From positions 434,001 through 498,000 of the forward strand of contig BSYO01000026.1 in NCBI GenBank assembly GCA_033239525.1: 64,000 nt of DNA. Reading direction: 5' to 3'. Below, piece after piece: positions 22,985 to 37,100 of this stretch (the stretch's first letter is position 1; the number at the start of each line of letters is the position of its first letter). The position numbers and the translations under genes are program-made. Origin of the DNA: Nepenthes gracilis. Lineage: Eukaryota; Streptophyta; Magnoliopsida; Caryophyllales; Nepenthaceae. Under the pieces are notes generated by a model. That model did not search any database. It was not told the DNA's origin and saw only the letters and a program-made list of their open reading frames with translations.

Positions 22985-25524
22985 ATGGCTATTAGGGCTA
23001 CCTTATCGATCTCCGGCTACGTCGCTCAAAATCTTGGGACTCGCTTCACCAATTGCAGATGCATCCACGAATTCGTCTTCAAAGTTCGTCCCCTTCAAAA
23101 CCATAACGTCGATTCCTCCAAAACCGGCAACAATTTCACCTACAATCGCAGTTTCCAGCCTGATTATATGTCTAGACCAAGAGTTTCGCCGATGAGTACT
23201 CTCGCTGGCGATCTGATTGGGGGGAATTGTACAAACCCTCTCGTGGTTGGGCTGATGACGCTGATGAAGTCATCGGCGTCGGCTTCGATGGCGGGTTCTG
23301 TGGGTGTTTTGGGGATTGCGCCGTTTAAGGCGTCGTCGATCATCCCCTTTCTGCAGGGGTCGAAGTGGCTTCCCTGCAATGAGCCCCTGGCTCCTGGGTC
23401 AAAGAGCTGCGATGTGGATAAAGGCGGAACAACGGATTGCTGTAGTTTAGTGAACGACGAGGGTGTTGTAGAGGTTTCAAGAGAGATGAAGCAGAAGTGT
23501 ATCGAAAGGAATAATTGGCTGACCAAATTGTTGAATATTTGGTCGGAGGATGCGAAGGCGGTTTTTACGGCTGTGACCGTTAGCTTGCTCTTCAAATCGT
23601 GCTTGGCTGAGCCTAGATCCATCCCTTCATCGTCTATGTACCCGACGCTGGATGTGGGTGATCGTATATTAGCTGAGAAGGTAGTAATCTTGTACCTTTT
23701 TTTAAAATAAACTTTGACTATAAGTATTTAATCTTATTAACTTGATTGAAAAATACGAACATGTTGAATTTGAAGACTTTATTTGTAAGTACTTCATCAC
23801 TGCTTAGAATTTGTATAGAAATCAAGTCAACCGAAAGGTTTATGATATTAGGTGATAATTAAAAAAATTGTTTCATAAACATTTGTTAGAATTTTTATTG
23901 ACAAATAAGCTAATAGCTTTTAATCGGTGGTTGTTTATTGCATTGAAACAATAATCTATGATGTTTATCAAGCATCCCTTTGCTCTTTCCCTTGAGTAAT
24001 TGTAGTGGTATCCTGGCTGTTTCTGCAGTTGCTACATCTAGACTGAAAGTATCTTTTGACAGAGCATCTCCTCCGATGCTTCGAGGAACTAACCAAAAAC
24101 TTCAGATATTGTTGTATAGTTTGGAATGGTTTCATATTCTGACATCTTTTAGAATCTATAGACTATTAATGACAGTAAATTTTAGCCCATCAATGGTTAT
24201 TTGTACTGAACATTTAAGTGTTGAAATGTTTTATGTCAATCAAAGATCCCCTCACTCTTTCCTTTAATTCATTGCAATGGCATCTTGGCTATGTTTGCAA
24301 TGGATACATCTAGGCTAAGTGGTTTTTAGGAAAACATCCATTTGGATGCTTTTGCAAACAGCAGGCAAAACCAGGTCTTTGGATTTTTTGGGCATCTGCA
24401 GGCAGAATGATCGGAAGGGATTCATTCTGCTTCAAAAACCATCCCATGGTAATCCCACGGTCGGGCATCTTGATTTGTAGGAACACGTGTTCATGGCAAT
24501 GACATTTATGCTCTTTATTGAAGATGAACTTTTAATCAATTCTGGTTTTAGTCAGGAGTTTTCTCCCAAGATTGACCTTGTTCTTGTTATTTTAGGTTTC
24601 TTTTATCTTCAGAAAGCCTGAGGTTTCAGATATAGTGATATTCAGGGCACCACCAATTCTTGAGGTATGTCTTAACCTGTGGTGATATAATACTTGAAAG
24701 CGATCTGTATACATGGATTGACATTTGCATGATGACATGTTGAACAGGAAGTTGGTTTCAGCTCTGGAGACGTATTTATTAAAAGAATTGTAGGAAAGGC
24801 TGGCGACTGTATGGAGGCAAGTGTCTTTGGGTTTTGTTGCCTGCATCCCTGTTTCCTTGTCGCCGACTGGTTCCCATTTTTGCCTCATAAACTCTGACAT
24901 ACTGTATCTTGTGTTATGGGTAGGTATGTGATGGCAAACTGTGGATAAATGGCATTGTTCAAGATGAAGATTTCATCCTGGAGCCATTAACCTACGAGAT
25001 GGACCCTGTGGTAAACTTTACAAACGTGCACTTTTGATTCATTGTTTAATTGATGTATGCCACAGTGATCTGGATTTGCTTTCTGAGCTGCTCTGAAATC
25101 TTTCGTCTCCCCCATGTACTTTTTGTAGATTGTACCAGAAGGCTATGTGTTTGTATTGGGAGACAATCGCAACAACAGCTTCGACTCTCATATCTGGTAA
25201 ATTAAACAAGCTTCATTTGGCTCGAAGGATAAAATATTTGCGATAGAATAATGGGAAAAATTAATCTGTGAATGCATTATTAGGCTGAGAGTCATCATCT
25301 GAAACCACCTTATCCATGCTGAAGGCCTTTCTGTTTTCTGTTTTCTTCTATTCTTGGGCGGATATATTTTGGCTTGCTAATGTTGTCTGAAATGAATTTG
25401 CAGGGGTCCGCTTCCCGTTGAAAACATTCTTGGGAGATCTATATTTCGGTATTGGCCTCCGTCCAAAGTGTCTGACACTATATTCGAATCGCAGGCGGGA
25501 AGGAATGCAATAGTGGTCTCATAA
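22985..25524 (+). CDS. TPP1: thylakoidal processing peptidase (chloroplast type I signal peptidase)
   Basis: Membrane-bound Ser/Lys peptidase that removes lumen-targeting signals from proteins entering the thylakoid. Exons: 22985-23680, 24596-24664, 24748-24816, 24924-25010, 25129-25196, 25404-25524, giving 369 residues. The first 190 or so residues form a transit and linker region with the plant TPP block [16 protein letters not shown] membrane segment follows ([17 protein letters not shown]). Catalytic Ser217 is in SSSMYPTL and Lys267 in [30 protein letters not shown] is the last conserved box, and [12 protein letters not shown] is a plant TPP tail. The real start is the ATG at 22985; no better in-frame ATG lies upstream. 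Intron 3 has donor ATGGAG|GCAAGT, a GC-AG intron; using the nearby GT would break the frame. It looks closest to the TPP1/Plsp2 branch rather than Plsp1. The gene is intact. Confidence 0.95.
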
Positions 25525-28116
25525 CTCATTTCCCCTCTGACTGCAGAGGGAGGATTAGAGTCGAGTTCATTTTATTCCTTGTAAGAACTCATCCATTTTT
25601 CTTACTTTGTGGATTGTTCCCTCCGTTACGGTTGTGAAATATTTCAGCCGTGCCCTATCTGGACCTTTCGGTTTCCAATTTTGTTGGAAATTCTTTGATG
25701 GATTATCTAGTCCATGAAGTGTGACATAACCTCAATGGCCAGATTGTGGTTGTTTCTTCATTCTTTCTGTAATGAAATCTTTAAGAATTGAATTTATTAC
25801 TCAGTAGTGAAAATGTCTGGTTTATGGAAAACAAATTTATTAGGGAATCTTTCCGCAATGTGTTTTTCTCGTGCGTTTGCAAAGAGGTGATGATTCTTCC
25901 TCTAATCATGTAGTAAAGTTTTACTCTATAGTCGTTCCTCCATGGTTCTCACCATTGGTGCTGAATTTCCTTCCGATCTTCTGGGTCAGACAGAAAGCTG
26001 CAGATATGTAAAATTTGTGGCCGATCCCATACTTTGATTTGATTTTGAGTGTTAATGACTCTGTTGTTTTATCTTTACCTCCCCAAATTCTGCAAGGTAT
26101 GGTACCCATGAATGGCCAGGCCGTTGGATTGATTAGGCTGCTGAATCGACATTAAAGTTGGTGATATGGCCGTTACTATCCACTAGCTTTGTTTATAACG
26201 TGAGACTATCGTACCTGCCACTTTTGTGACGAATTCTCAGGAGTGGCCATATAACCACGATTGGGCAGTTCTGCCATTGGGGTTTGCCGATATGCTGTGA
26301 GCCGCCATTAGAGTTTAGTAGGAAAGAAAAAAAAAAACCAACTGCTACAGACCTATGACCTGACCGTCGGCTAAAAACCAGCGGTCAGTCTGCACTAAGT
26401 TGTTGAGATTTTGCCCACGTGCATAGAAGCTGGTGAGCTTCCTCGAAGTGTCCCCCGCCCCCTCTTTCTGGTTAAAATAATAAAGAGCTGAAACGAAATA
26501 AAATAATTTCAGAGTTTCACCCGTGTGGACCATAGAGGGGGGACACGCGCGGCCTGTTGATTGGCTGTTTCTGAAGGTGATGGAGACATGTTCTTTGGTT
26601 TTGTACTCAGACAAAATAGAACTCTACCGATTACTTCAAACAGTGATGCGAAACATTAAGATAAAGAAAATATCTTCATCGATCTTCTCTTCTTCGTTCC
26701 TCACACCTGTATTGCCTTTCAATTGAATTGCTTCAAATTAAAAATAATAAAAACCGTTAGAATAGTCTATAATTTTCATCATCTGGTCAATCTCGTTCTC
26801 ATTTTAATTTGTTCCAATGTTATTATATTATACTTACTAACCAAAATAAATTCCATCACATTTAACGAAACTTGATACCAGGCGTGATATTTAGCAAGCT
26901 TACAGCTTAGGCGCGATGAGAGCGGATTGTTACGCCCTGGGCATCTAATAACATAGATGAAGCTCCCGGTGACATGGTTAATGTTAGGTTTAGTTTGCTC
27001 CTAGTTAAATGACTTACTGTATAATGTTTTAAATTTATTTAATAGAACATGAGAACATAAGTTCCACATTTTCTTTACCTACAAAAAAAAAAAAAAAAAC
27101 TTAAAATCAGAAAAATAATGGTTTCCAGTTTTAAAACGAAGGGGCATTTTTTTAAAACATATCTATTACTTACCATTGGCCACTAATATCAATCAATTAA
27201 AGATATTACCTGAAGATTGTGGCATTATCTGCAAATGATACCCCCCCGGCCCTAGCCAGCAATTGCTTGCTGGCAGCACCCAACTCATTATCTTTTATTG
27301 GCTTATCAGATAATCCAAATTCACATATATACACCAAATATCGAAAAATATTGAGAAGTAACTTTCTTTAAAAATATTTAGATTTTTTGGGTCTCCTCAA
27401 AAAATCTTCTACGAACATATGATGATTGATTGAAGCAAGGGATTCACCTGTTGGTTGGCCTGCCGTTACTCATACTAAGGTGTGATTTCAAGTTGTAACT
27501 CAACTTCTTCCATCGCTGTCACTTCAGATACAATCACCTGAAAGAGAGATTATTCAGTTCGTCGTGCAGAAGAGAACCAGCTAGCCCGACAATGGTAGAA
27601 AAAACAATTATATATATTTCACATACATCATGGTATTATTTGTAACAAAAAAATGGATGCCGTGCACTATTCAGTGAATGCGGTCACCTATGTATTTCTC
27701 AACAAGATTTCCATGGTCATATACAAAACTCTCAGTTGCTAACAAAACTTACTCTGATTATATACACTGTAGTTCTACTTCGATGCCCCCAGAGAGAGAG
27801 AGAGACCGAGAGACCACAAATATACTTTATGATTCAGTTCTTAATCCTCTCTTTCTTCGTGTCCAACGGCATGAAATCTCCTCTATTTCTTGAGGTATGA
27901 AATCTTCTCACATCACCTCCAGTAGAAACACTATATTGAGGTTTGAAACCTGGTTTCATACGCAGCAATATTGCCAAGATCAAATCATTCTTCAGAGCAA
28001 AAGACAGAACAATACCATTTACAGGTTTTGTCCTTGCTTGATTCTTCCCTCGCTTCATTATTAGAGTAGAATTCATGAATTTCCCGCTAATCAGAAATCC
28101 ACCTGTATGAATTGGA
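25525..28116. other. spacer between convergent TPP and OSB genes
   Basis: The 3' untranslated regions of both genes lie at its edges. A perfect 8-bp stem with a 4-base loop (gccagcaa ttgc ttgctggc) sits at 27255-27274 next to a run of C. A short ga-rich microsatellite is at about 27790-27805. No gene is seen. Confidence 0.55.
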
Positions 28117-31100
28117 TTAATCCTCTGAATATTGTCTTGGCAACCGTGCCATCCTGGTATCATGCAATTGTAGTTGTCTTCTGACCCATGGTGGATCGGC
28201 TACATGAAGCCAGAGAGCTTCATTGGTATATTTATGCCTGAAATCTGGCTGCCTGATATGCTTCTTGGTTCTCCTGCAATCGTACCACTCAAATGGGTTC
28301 CAGAAAAAAACTTGCCACAGGTGAAGGCGGCTTCTACACTTTTCCAACCTAGACACAGCTATAATGTAATCAAGAACAGTAAAGGTGATCAGCAACAAGC
28401 TATAAATCGGTTTCAGAAATATGCTACCTTACAATAGTTGCTCATGTCAAATTGTTTGTCTGGGCAACTCATAAGGATTAGTCACTCCCCAACAAAGAAA
28501 CTCTAGGAAAGCAAAATTGGCAACTAGGAAAGGAAAAGACTTGTTTGAAGGAAACCAAGGAACCGTACAAGCATGGTTGTGCATTAATAATTCAATTTAA
28601 AATGAAGAAAAACTTCAAATAAACTTGTTGGATGCAATCAACTTGGGATTCCAAATCCAAAACGATTATGAATCTGAACATTTTGAGGTATGATTTTCTG
28701 CAAGCAATTTATCTCCATATCTATTTATTTGTAGCTGTTAAGATAATTTCATGAAGTAGATATTTTGTAGGTCTAGCAAGTGCAGAAAAGGATCCTACCG
28801 TCCAGTGATTCTAATTTCTCAACTTTATGGAAGTTTGCATGTTGCTTCACATAATTTAATCCCTTCACTGTCACCTACAGAGAACACAAATGAATGAGCA
28901 TCCAGCCATCCAGCCACCAATGAAACAGGAAAATCTACAAGAATTTGGATTAGAATTGATAATAAGAGATGACTATCTCTCGTTGGAAGCAATTTTGACC
29001 CATAAAAAGAAAATCCTAAACATTTAAGCAGTTAGGTGAAATCCTAATAAATGATTTTATAATCTAACAGCTGCAACTGGCATGAGGTGCACACACACAC
29101 ACACATACTCACACTCACACTCACACACTCTCTCTCTCTCTCCCACAAATGCATTAGAATTGATAGAGGGATAAGAGTTAACCAAGTGATTGCTACATAT
29201 TTTGGGAGAAATAAAGACAGCTAGTTGTTGCAAATGTCTGTATCCATGCAACTTGCAATGGTGTCAAGTGACTACAAATCTCCACAATACCTGCAGAATT
29301 AACATTGGCACACATTCTTTTGGTTATAAATAGCATTGCCCAAACTTGTCAATATTAGAACTATCCCAATAGAGCACATGACTTCATCGTTTGTCGATTA
29401 ACAAGCTAGGGTGTACAGTACAACATTTATAACATTTCACATATTTAGAAACATTATCAAATTCTTGATAGTTAATTTTTGACAGAACAGGTCATAGTTT
29501 CTTGAGAAACACAACGCACCAATAATTGCATAATGCTTGAAGTGATAATATAGAATTAACATAAAAGAGCCTGTTATAATAAAGTCCTAGGCAAGAATCC
29601 AATAGACAAGAAGTTCTAATCCCCTAAGCTAGATAAAATACCAATAAATAAAGAACAGTGAGAAAAGGGGAGGGAGTCATATGAAGTAGCAGAAGATACA
29701 AAATCATACAAATCAGAGACTCTGATGGATCTTATCTCTATGAAAGTAAGAGCTATTTTTATGGGTATTGAGTTCCATAAAGAAATGTCCATTTTATCAA
29801 CACTGACATAGAAACAGCAAAAATACAATTGCAGGAAGGAATTAGCAGGTTGAACCTTATAGAAGATTCTGTGGTTTCCATTCTCAAAAACCTTTTCATA
29901 AGAACCTAGATGACCTGAAACACAGATGAAATCATCTGGTTTGAGATGTTGGAAAGCTATTTCGGCCATCTCACCCCACATCTCAATTAGAATCCTGTTC
30001 CAAAAAAAGTATGAAAATGTAAGTCTTCAAAGTTTGATGCCAATACTTTGATTGTAAAATCACAACCTTTTGCAGGTATTATAGTAGTGGCAAAAAACTG
30101 ACAATAACCTCAAGTTGCTAGGCAGAAAACAGACAATAACTTCAAGTTGCTCTAGCATGGACAAATAACATGTCAAACCAAATAATCCTTTCATTCCCTC
30201 CACTACAATCAGACAAATTTGAAGTTATGTGATACTGTTGAAAATAAGAACTTCACATGGCATTTTCCACCTGTCTTGGATTCTGGCAGCCTCGAACTGT
30301 GTCTCAATGAGAATGCTATGCTGCTCTTCAAGATCTAATTGCCAGCAAAAGTTTCAATTACCCAACTAGTGGAGGTTGTTAACTAAGCATAGATATGGGA
30401 CATATATAAGCATAGATATGGGACATATATAAGCATCGACTTGGGACATATAGAGCAGGAAGTACTCTGACAGGCATCTATGTGCATTGTGGTTACAACA
30501 TCACAATTCATTCAAGGGTAAAGGGTGGGTTTAACCTAGTAGGCCCTTCCCTAATTGCCAATCTCTAAAGGCATCCTTTTCCCAGCAGTGCAAGTGACAT
30601 CTAAGAGAAATGGCCAAGTTAATATGTGTGGGACCTGGTGATAGCTAGGGTTTCACCAAATGAAAGATACCCAGATTGAGGAAAGAGTTTTTCCCCACTT
30701 GCTTAGTGATTATGACTGGCAAGAAGGGTTAGTGTGTGGTTGGCCAAGCTTCTTGGGAAGCATCGCTGCTCCACAAGAAAAGCAAGACAAAAACATGCTA
30801 ATTTGGAAAAAAAATTAAAAGCTTTTTGGACAACCTAGCAATGGCTCAAAAGAGCTTCTATTAAAGGTTAAAATATGTAACTTCTTGAAAATATATTTCC
30901 CCAAAAAATTTCCAAAGGAAGAGAAACTAAACAAAGCAAGCTCTTAATGTCTGACCCCAGAAGTCACATTGACCAATAGCAAGAGCTGGTTTCTTGACAG
31001 AAAAGTGAAGCGATGTTATGCAATCAAGATGTCCTTTGGTGAGCATAGACAACGGACGATAAACATTAAGGTTTGGCTCACTGATATTATAGGTCTTTCA

Positions 31101-34100
31101 AATGAGTAAATGAGTGAAGTCACTTCGAGATGAGTGGGCCAAAGTCGAGGGGAGGGGTGAGTAGCTACAACAGGAGTTGGAGTGTCTACAGGTGCCATAT
31201 TAGTACATTCAGCTTTCAAAATGTCAAGATAGCATCAAGGATTCACACACCTCAAGAAGGCACCTTTCTTGAGAAGAGGATAAGGCTCACTAAACACAGA
31301 TGGAGTGCCAATTGGAGAAAGCATGTGCAAATCTGGCTAGCTTGAAGATGTTTTTCTATCATTTTCTTCTATTCAAACATTTTTTATTTTAGTCTTTATT
31401 TTTTTCTTATGTTCATTTGAAATGATTGACTTTTGGAATTACTAAATATATTTGAGCTTTCTTTACCTGCAATACAAATACACTAAATTGTCAAATGCTC
31501 AGAACAACTTAATCTCTAATTTAATTTTGTTATTAACAAAATTTGGACTGCAATCCAATACATCCTGCAGGATCAAGCATAACACAGTTGAAAACCAGGG
31601 GATGCAATTGGATTTTCTGATTCAGGTTTTACAAGTGTATGGGCAAGGAGTGATAGGCACAATTTAATTTTGCCATTCAGTGTTTATATTGTTGCAGCCA
31701 GAGTAACAAAAAGGCCTGTAATTTGATTTTGTCGTTCATAGTCTATACTGTTGCTGGCAAAAAAGTACTGCAATAATTATTGTTATCCTTCTACTTTGAC
31801 ACTTTGCAAATGAAATGTAGAACTTGGGAGTCACTGGTTGCAAACTTTATCCATCGTACAGCTTCAGAAAAGCTTGTCATTAGTTATACCAACTCAGTGA
31901 ATCTTCAACAACCACTTTTTATGTTCCATATGTGTATACCTCCTGGACCACATTAATTTTTTGTTTGGGATGCCGTAGAGATATGTCTGCACAACGATGA
32001 TGCCAAATCTGAACATGAAGGATCATGGTTGCACCTCTATGTCAAAGGAAATAAGGATGTACACAAAGATTTGATCATGAGTCATGACCAAGTCACCACC
32101 TTGGTCAGCCACACCAAGGATAGAATATGAACCCAATGAACACAAAGGAGGGAGGAAATTCTCAGGAACAAAATTCTTTAATTAACAATGAACGATAATG
32201 AGAACAAGCAGCAGCCTATAGTTTATAGGCACAAACCCTATGCTAATCGGAAAACAAATATCAAAAGATAATAACTTAATTATAATCAAATCAAATAAAG
32301 TCCTTGAGATAAGTTATCTCAAGGAAGTAATATCCCCTAGAAAATGATAAAAATAGAAGGGTGGCCCAGTACACAAACCATCCCACATTGTGGACTTCAG
32401 GAAGGACTGAATGCATGCAGCGTTGTACCTACATTGCAGGGGTGTTTTATGTGATTGGAACATATAACTTCCAAATCACAATAAATTAACCTTACCATAT
32501 CCCAAGTTCATTTTGCTTCCAGATAACGATAAAAGCATTCATTAAAAAATATAAAATGAAATTCAATCCAATAATCAAAAAATCCTTTGTATCATAAGCT
32601 CTCCACCAGCTTTTGAAGCCAACTCCTTGAATTCTCTGCACTTACTACAACAAGTGGCAGGGTGTTGTGTCAAAGGGTTCAGCTCAGCCATTTGTGAAAG
32701 CACTATACATAGATGACCTTTGATGAGAATTTGTACTTTGTTGACATATTATTCATTAAGTTGTTGGGAAGGGTGTTCCAATATTCTTAACGATTATCAA
32801 TAACTGAAGTGGGGCATATGAAATCTATGGCAATCTCCTTTCTTTTTTTTTTTATTTCTTTGAGTGTTAAGATTCTTTCCAAATTGGGCAGATGATACGT
32901 AGCAGATACAACATATGAATCACCAGCCAAAGAATTCGAGAAGTGGACTACCACATCAAATCTCCACGCTTCAAATGGCCAAGATGATACAATGGAAATG
33001 AATTCTAAAAATCAAGATGAGTCTATAATATAGAGTTATTAAGTCGAGAAGTCGTGTTATGAAATATGTTCAAAAGTAAGCTAAATTGAAACTGATTATT
33101 GCTAAAGGGATCTGCTCCTAGAGTTGAATTACAGCTGAAGTATCAAGATTTGGTCAACCAAGTAGATGTAACAGATTTGCTGATCATAGAACCAGATGGG
33201 TCAAGGCTTCATCATTTAATGATTTCAATCAAATCAGCACAACAAAGGAATTCAACTGAAGAATGAATTGATTGTAACAAGTATCAGCACACTTGTATCT
33301 AATGCAATAGAGATGCTGAATTGAACTGATAATCTGCCAGCACAGCAAAATAGAATTAAAACACCTCTATCAAGGGAGATGTGCCTCAGCCTAATTGAGC
33401 AGACGGGAGTCCAAGGCAGGCCAAGTCAGCAATCCATGTGATCAGAGGATTAACCGATAATAGCCAAACAGTTTTGGAGGGAATTAGCTGTTAAAGTTTA
33501 CCATGTATTAATTAGTTGTGGTTTGTGTTTGGTCAGCTGAATACTGCAAGTAAGAGAACTTGTAAACCAAAAAGATATGTTGAATGAATGAAATACAATC
33601 TGATTTCCCCCTTTGTCTACTTCTTTCTCATCTTTCTGCTCCTCTTCGCCCTGATTGTCTAATTCTTTTTCATCTAAGTCTGTCTTCTCCCTCAATTCGG
33701 ATTAATTTCAGATTTCTTTCACAAATCTATTCAACTATGTCACAAAATAATGGGTACGAGTGATAAAAAGGAGGTCAAGGCAAGATTTACTTGAATCATT
33801 GAACTAATCTTGATGTTATGTGCCGCGAAGGTCTAAGATCGCTTAAGAAGACTTGAAGTGAAGTTATGAACAAATATGGATAATTGCTGCTTGTTTTCAA
33901 AAAAAAAAAAAATATTGCACAAATTAAGCATAACAACAGAAATTGATTCATACAACATTTGGTTAGGTAGAATATGAACTCCATTCCAACCTTACTCATT
34001 GGAATAAATATTACCTCATTTAGTTGAAATTTTAGGAGTAAATGGTTATTACCTGGGAAGAAACAATAACTAATACGTGGAAAAAAGTGGTATTATTTAT

Positions 34101-37100
34101 TCCATAGTAGAAGGAATGATTATTCTCGGTCTGTGAGCGTGGTGGTTGTGAATATACTTATTTCTAGATGGAATAGCAATAACGTAGGCAAACCAAACAA
34201 TATAACATTTATCCTCACTATATCCCATTTCTACCTTATTCACATGTAATATATATTTCATTCCTATCTTATTTTGTTCCATGCAGCAATGAAACATACT
34301 AATATAATTGGACTTCTTTGTTGATGTTGTTCATCTAGTTCACGATGGAGCTAAAATTTATGTTACAGCAGGTATGGTGTTCCATGATTTGTCAAAAGAC
34401 AATTCATACAATTTCAAGGAGACAACCTCTGGATAATTTTGGAGAATAAAAGAGTTTCTTTTGCATACAATCAAGTTAAAAAGACAAGATGCAGTTGTGG
34501 CTTGTTTGATGATATATGCATCGGAGACTGAGTTTTTTTAATCAAAAGTAGCTTACATATGCCTTTTTAGATGATTTAGTATTGGTGAATGAGACAGGAT
34601 TGATAAGAAGATGACGAGATGGATGGTGATTATACTAGGAAATGATAAGATTCGTAAATATGGTATGTGAGAACAAATCAGGGCGTCATTGACAAAACAA
34701 AAAATGTTTAGAGGCAGTTCAAATATATGACTGAAGACCATCGCATGCACATGTAAGTATATGAGAGGGGATGAAAAGGTTTCTTATGTAAAGAGTAAAG
34801 AAAAGATAGGAGAAATGTTGGAAGGAAAACATGAAAATGATCGGGTGTATTTCACGGTCAGAATGGCATACAATGACGGCAAAGAATTCTTGCTGCCAAG
34901 CCCATCAGTGGGAAAGAGATTAGTTTTGACATGGTAAAATCAAGATGGTACCGAGGAAATAGAACCACAAAACTAAATTGGGATCCAAATAAAGGCTCTA
35001 ACTCCATTAAATTCTAACCTCTAACCCAAAATTATTGTCATTGTGAATGAAAGGACAGTGAGGTATTGAGTTGAAAAACCCTATATATAAAAGGGTTATG
35101 TGACTGTACATATATGTAGACATATTTATATAGTAACTAAAAATACCCTTGACCAGGGTTTATACCATTCTAATACTCCCTCCTAAATTAGAATATAGAT
35201 ATTAATCACGCCCAACTTGTCACAAATGGACTCTACTTGACTTCAAATCAAAGACTAGGTGATTAAAACAATTAATTGATCTCTAATTCTCACGTGTTTA
35301 ACACGAATAAGGCCTTGTTATATCTTCTTATGAACAAGTGATAATCACCTTTATATGCTTCGTAAGTTCTTTAAAACCCGAATTTGATGCTATATGAATC
35401 GTTGCCTAATAACTAAGATGGTTCAGAACTCTTATATCCAAGTGATTTGAGTAATTGCATAAATCTCATCACTTTACATATTAACTTGAATCAATGCACA
35501 ATACTCTAATTCAACACTTGATTGAGCAACTATATTATATTTCTTACTCTTTCATGATACCACATTGCCTCTCCGATAAACACTTAATATCTCGTAGTAG
35601 ACCTGTGGTTATATAATAATCCAATGCAGTCAGCATCAGAGAATCCTTCTACTAAGGTGTGGTCATTATCACTGCAATGTAGACCGCATCCCGATGAACC
35701 TTTAAGGTTTCTAAATATATGCATGACATTCTCCTAATATGGAACACAGAGATGACAAAAACTAACTACATTTATTAGGAATGCAAGGTTTGGTCAGATC
35801 ACTGTCAAGTAATTTAATTTTCCAACCAAATGATGATACCTCTCTAACTCAACAATGATTTCCTCATTGTCCAGTGAAAACTTTATACCTAAATCCATAG
35901 GTGCACTACATTGTTTTACATTTAACATATCTATATCTTGAAATAAATCAAGTTTGTACTTTTTTGTGAGAGGAATATACCGTGATGACATCTCGCAACC
36001 TCAATACCAAAAAAATACCGTAAACTCCTAAGATCATTAGTTTAAAATTGAAACTGAAGAAACACTTTAAGGCAGACAATATCTCTATTATCACTACCAG
36101 TGATCATAATATGATCTACATATACAACATGAAAAACACCCGTATTAAAATGGTGATAGAATATAGAACAATCACTTCCACAACGAGAGAAACCAAACTC
36201 AAGAACATTACTGAACCTGCCTAAACAAGCACATGGAGATTGTTTTAAGTCATATAATGAATTTTTCAACTTGCAGACGAGACTAGACTCCCTTTAAACA
36301 ACAAACCTAGTTGATTGCTCAAGATAAAGTTCTTTTTGAGGATCTCTATGTAAGAAGATGTCCTTGACATCTAAATGGTATAAAGGCCAATGACGAGTCA
36401 TAGTTAGAACTATAAAAATGTGAAAAAATGTCAATTTTGTAATAGAAAAAAATATATCAGCATAGTTCACACCGTAAATCTAGGCATATTCCTTAGCTAC
36501 CAAACGGGCTTTTAGCTGAGCAACAAATGTTCGGCTAAGGCTTGTGAGGGCAAACACACCTTTTATAGTTGATTCAGTCTTTTATAGTTGTTTTAGTTGA
36601 TTCGCAAAAAATCGGCCTAAGTCAAGCGAGAAGCATCAACACTCCTTTTAAGTGCATGGGTATTTAAGAAAAATATATTTAAGTGACTTGGTATCAAATT
36701 TAGTCACATAAGGGCAAACATCATGAGCATAGCATGTACAATCAAATATTCTTGAAAGAACCGAGTGTAAAGGCTTGTGAGGAAATAGGATATGATGTGC
36801 AATATCCCCTGAAACACAACTAAGGGCAAACGATTGATAAGATAACAAGCAATTATAGTTTCCTCACTCCAAAAATATTATTTTGGAACTCTCTTGTGGA
36901 ATAGAAGAGCTCTCTATCATCAATAAGTCAATAAGGCTCTTAAGAGTTGGATTTCCTTGACAAGCGTTCAGGCAAAGATGGGATAGTTGCCGTATGAAGC
37001 TGACTTTTTCCTATTGCTTTTGTTGAGAAACACTAGAACAAGAGGACCAATGGAGTATCCCATGCTAGAAAATTAATGAAGTAAACTGAGTGGACAAATA

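Noticed and set aside
33498..33695. Acidic 65-codon minus-strand frame
   Set aside because: It is the complement of a ctt/tct-rich LTR-like stretch. No domain.
33940..34310. Possible MITE (atttggttaggtag ... caaaccaaac)
   Set aside because: Only a few terminal bases pair and there is no flanking duplication.
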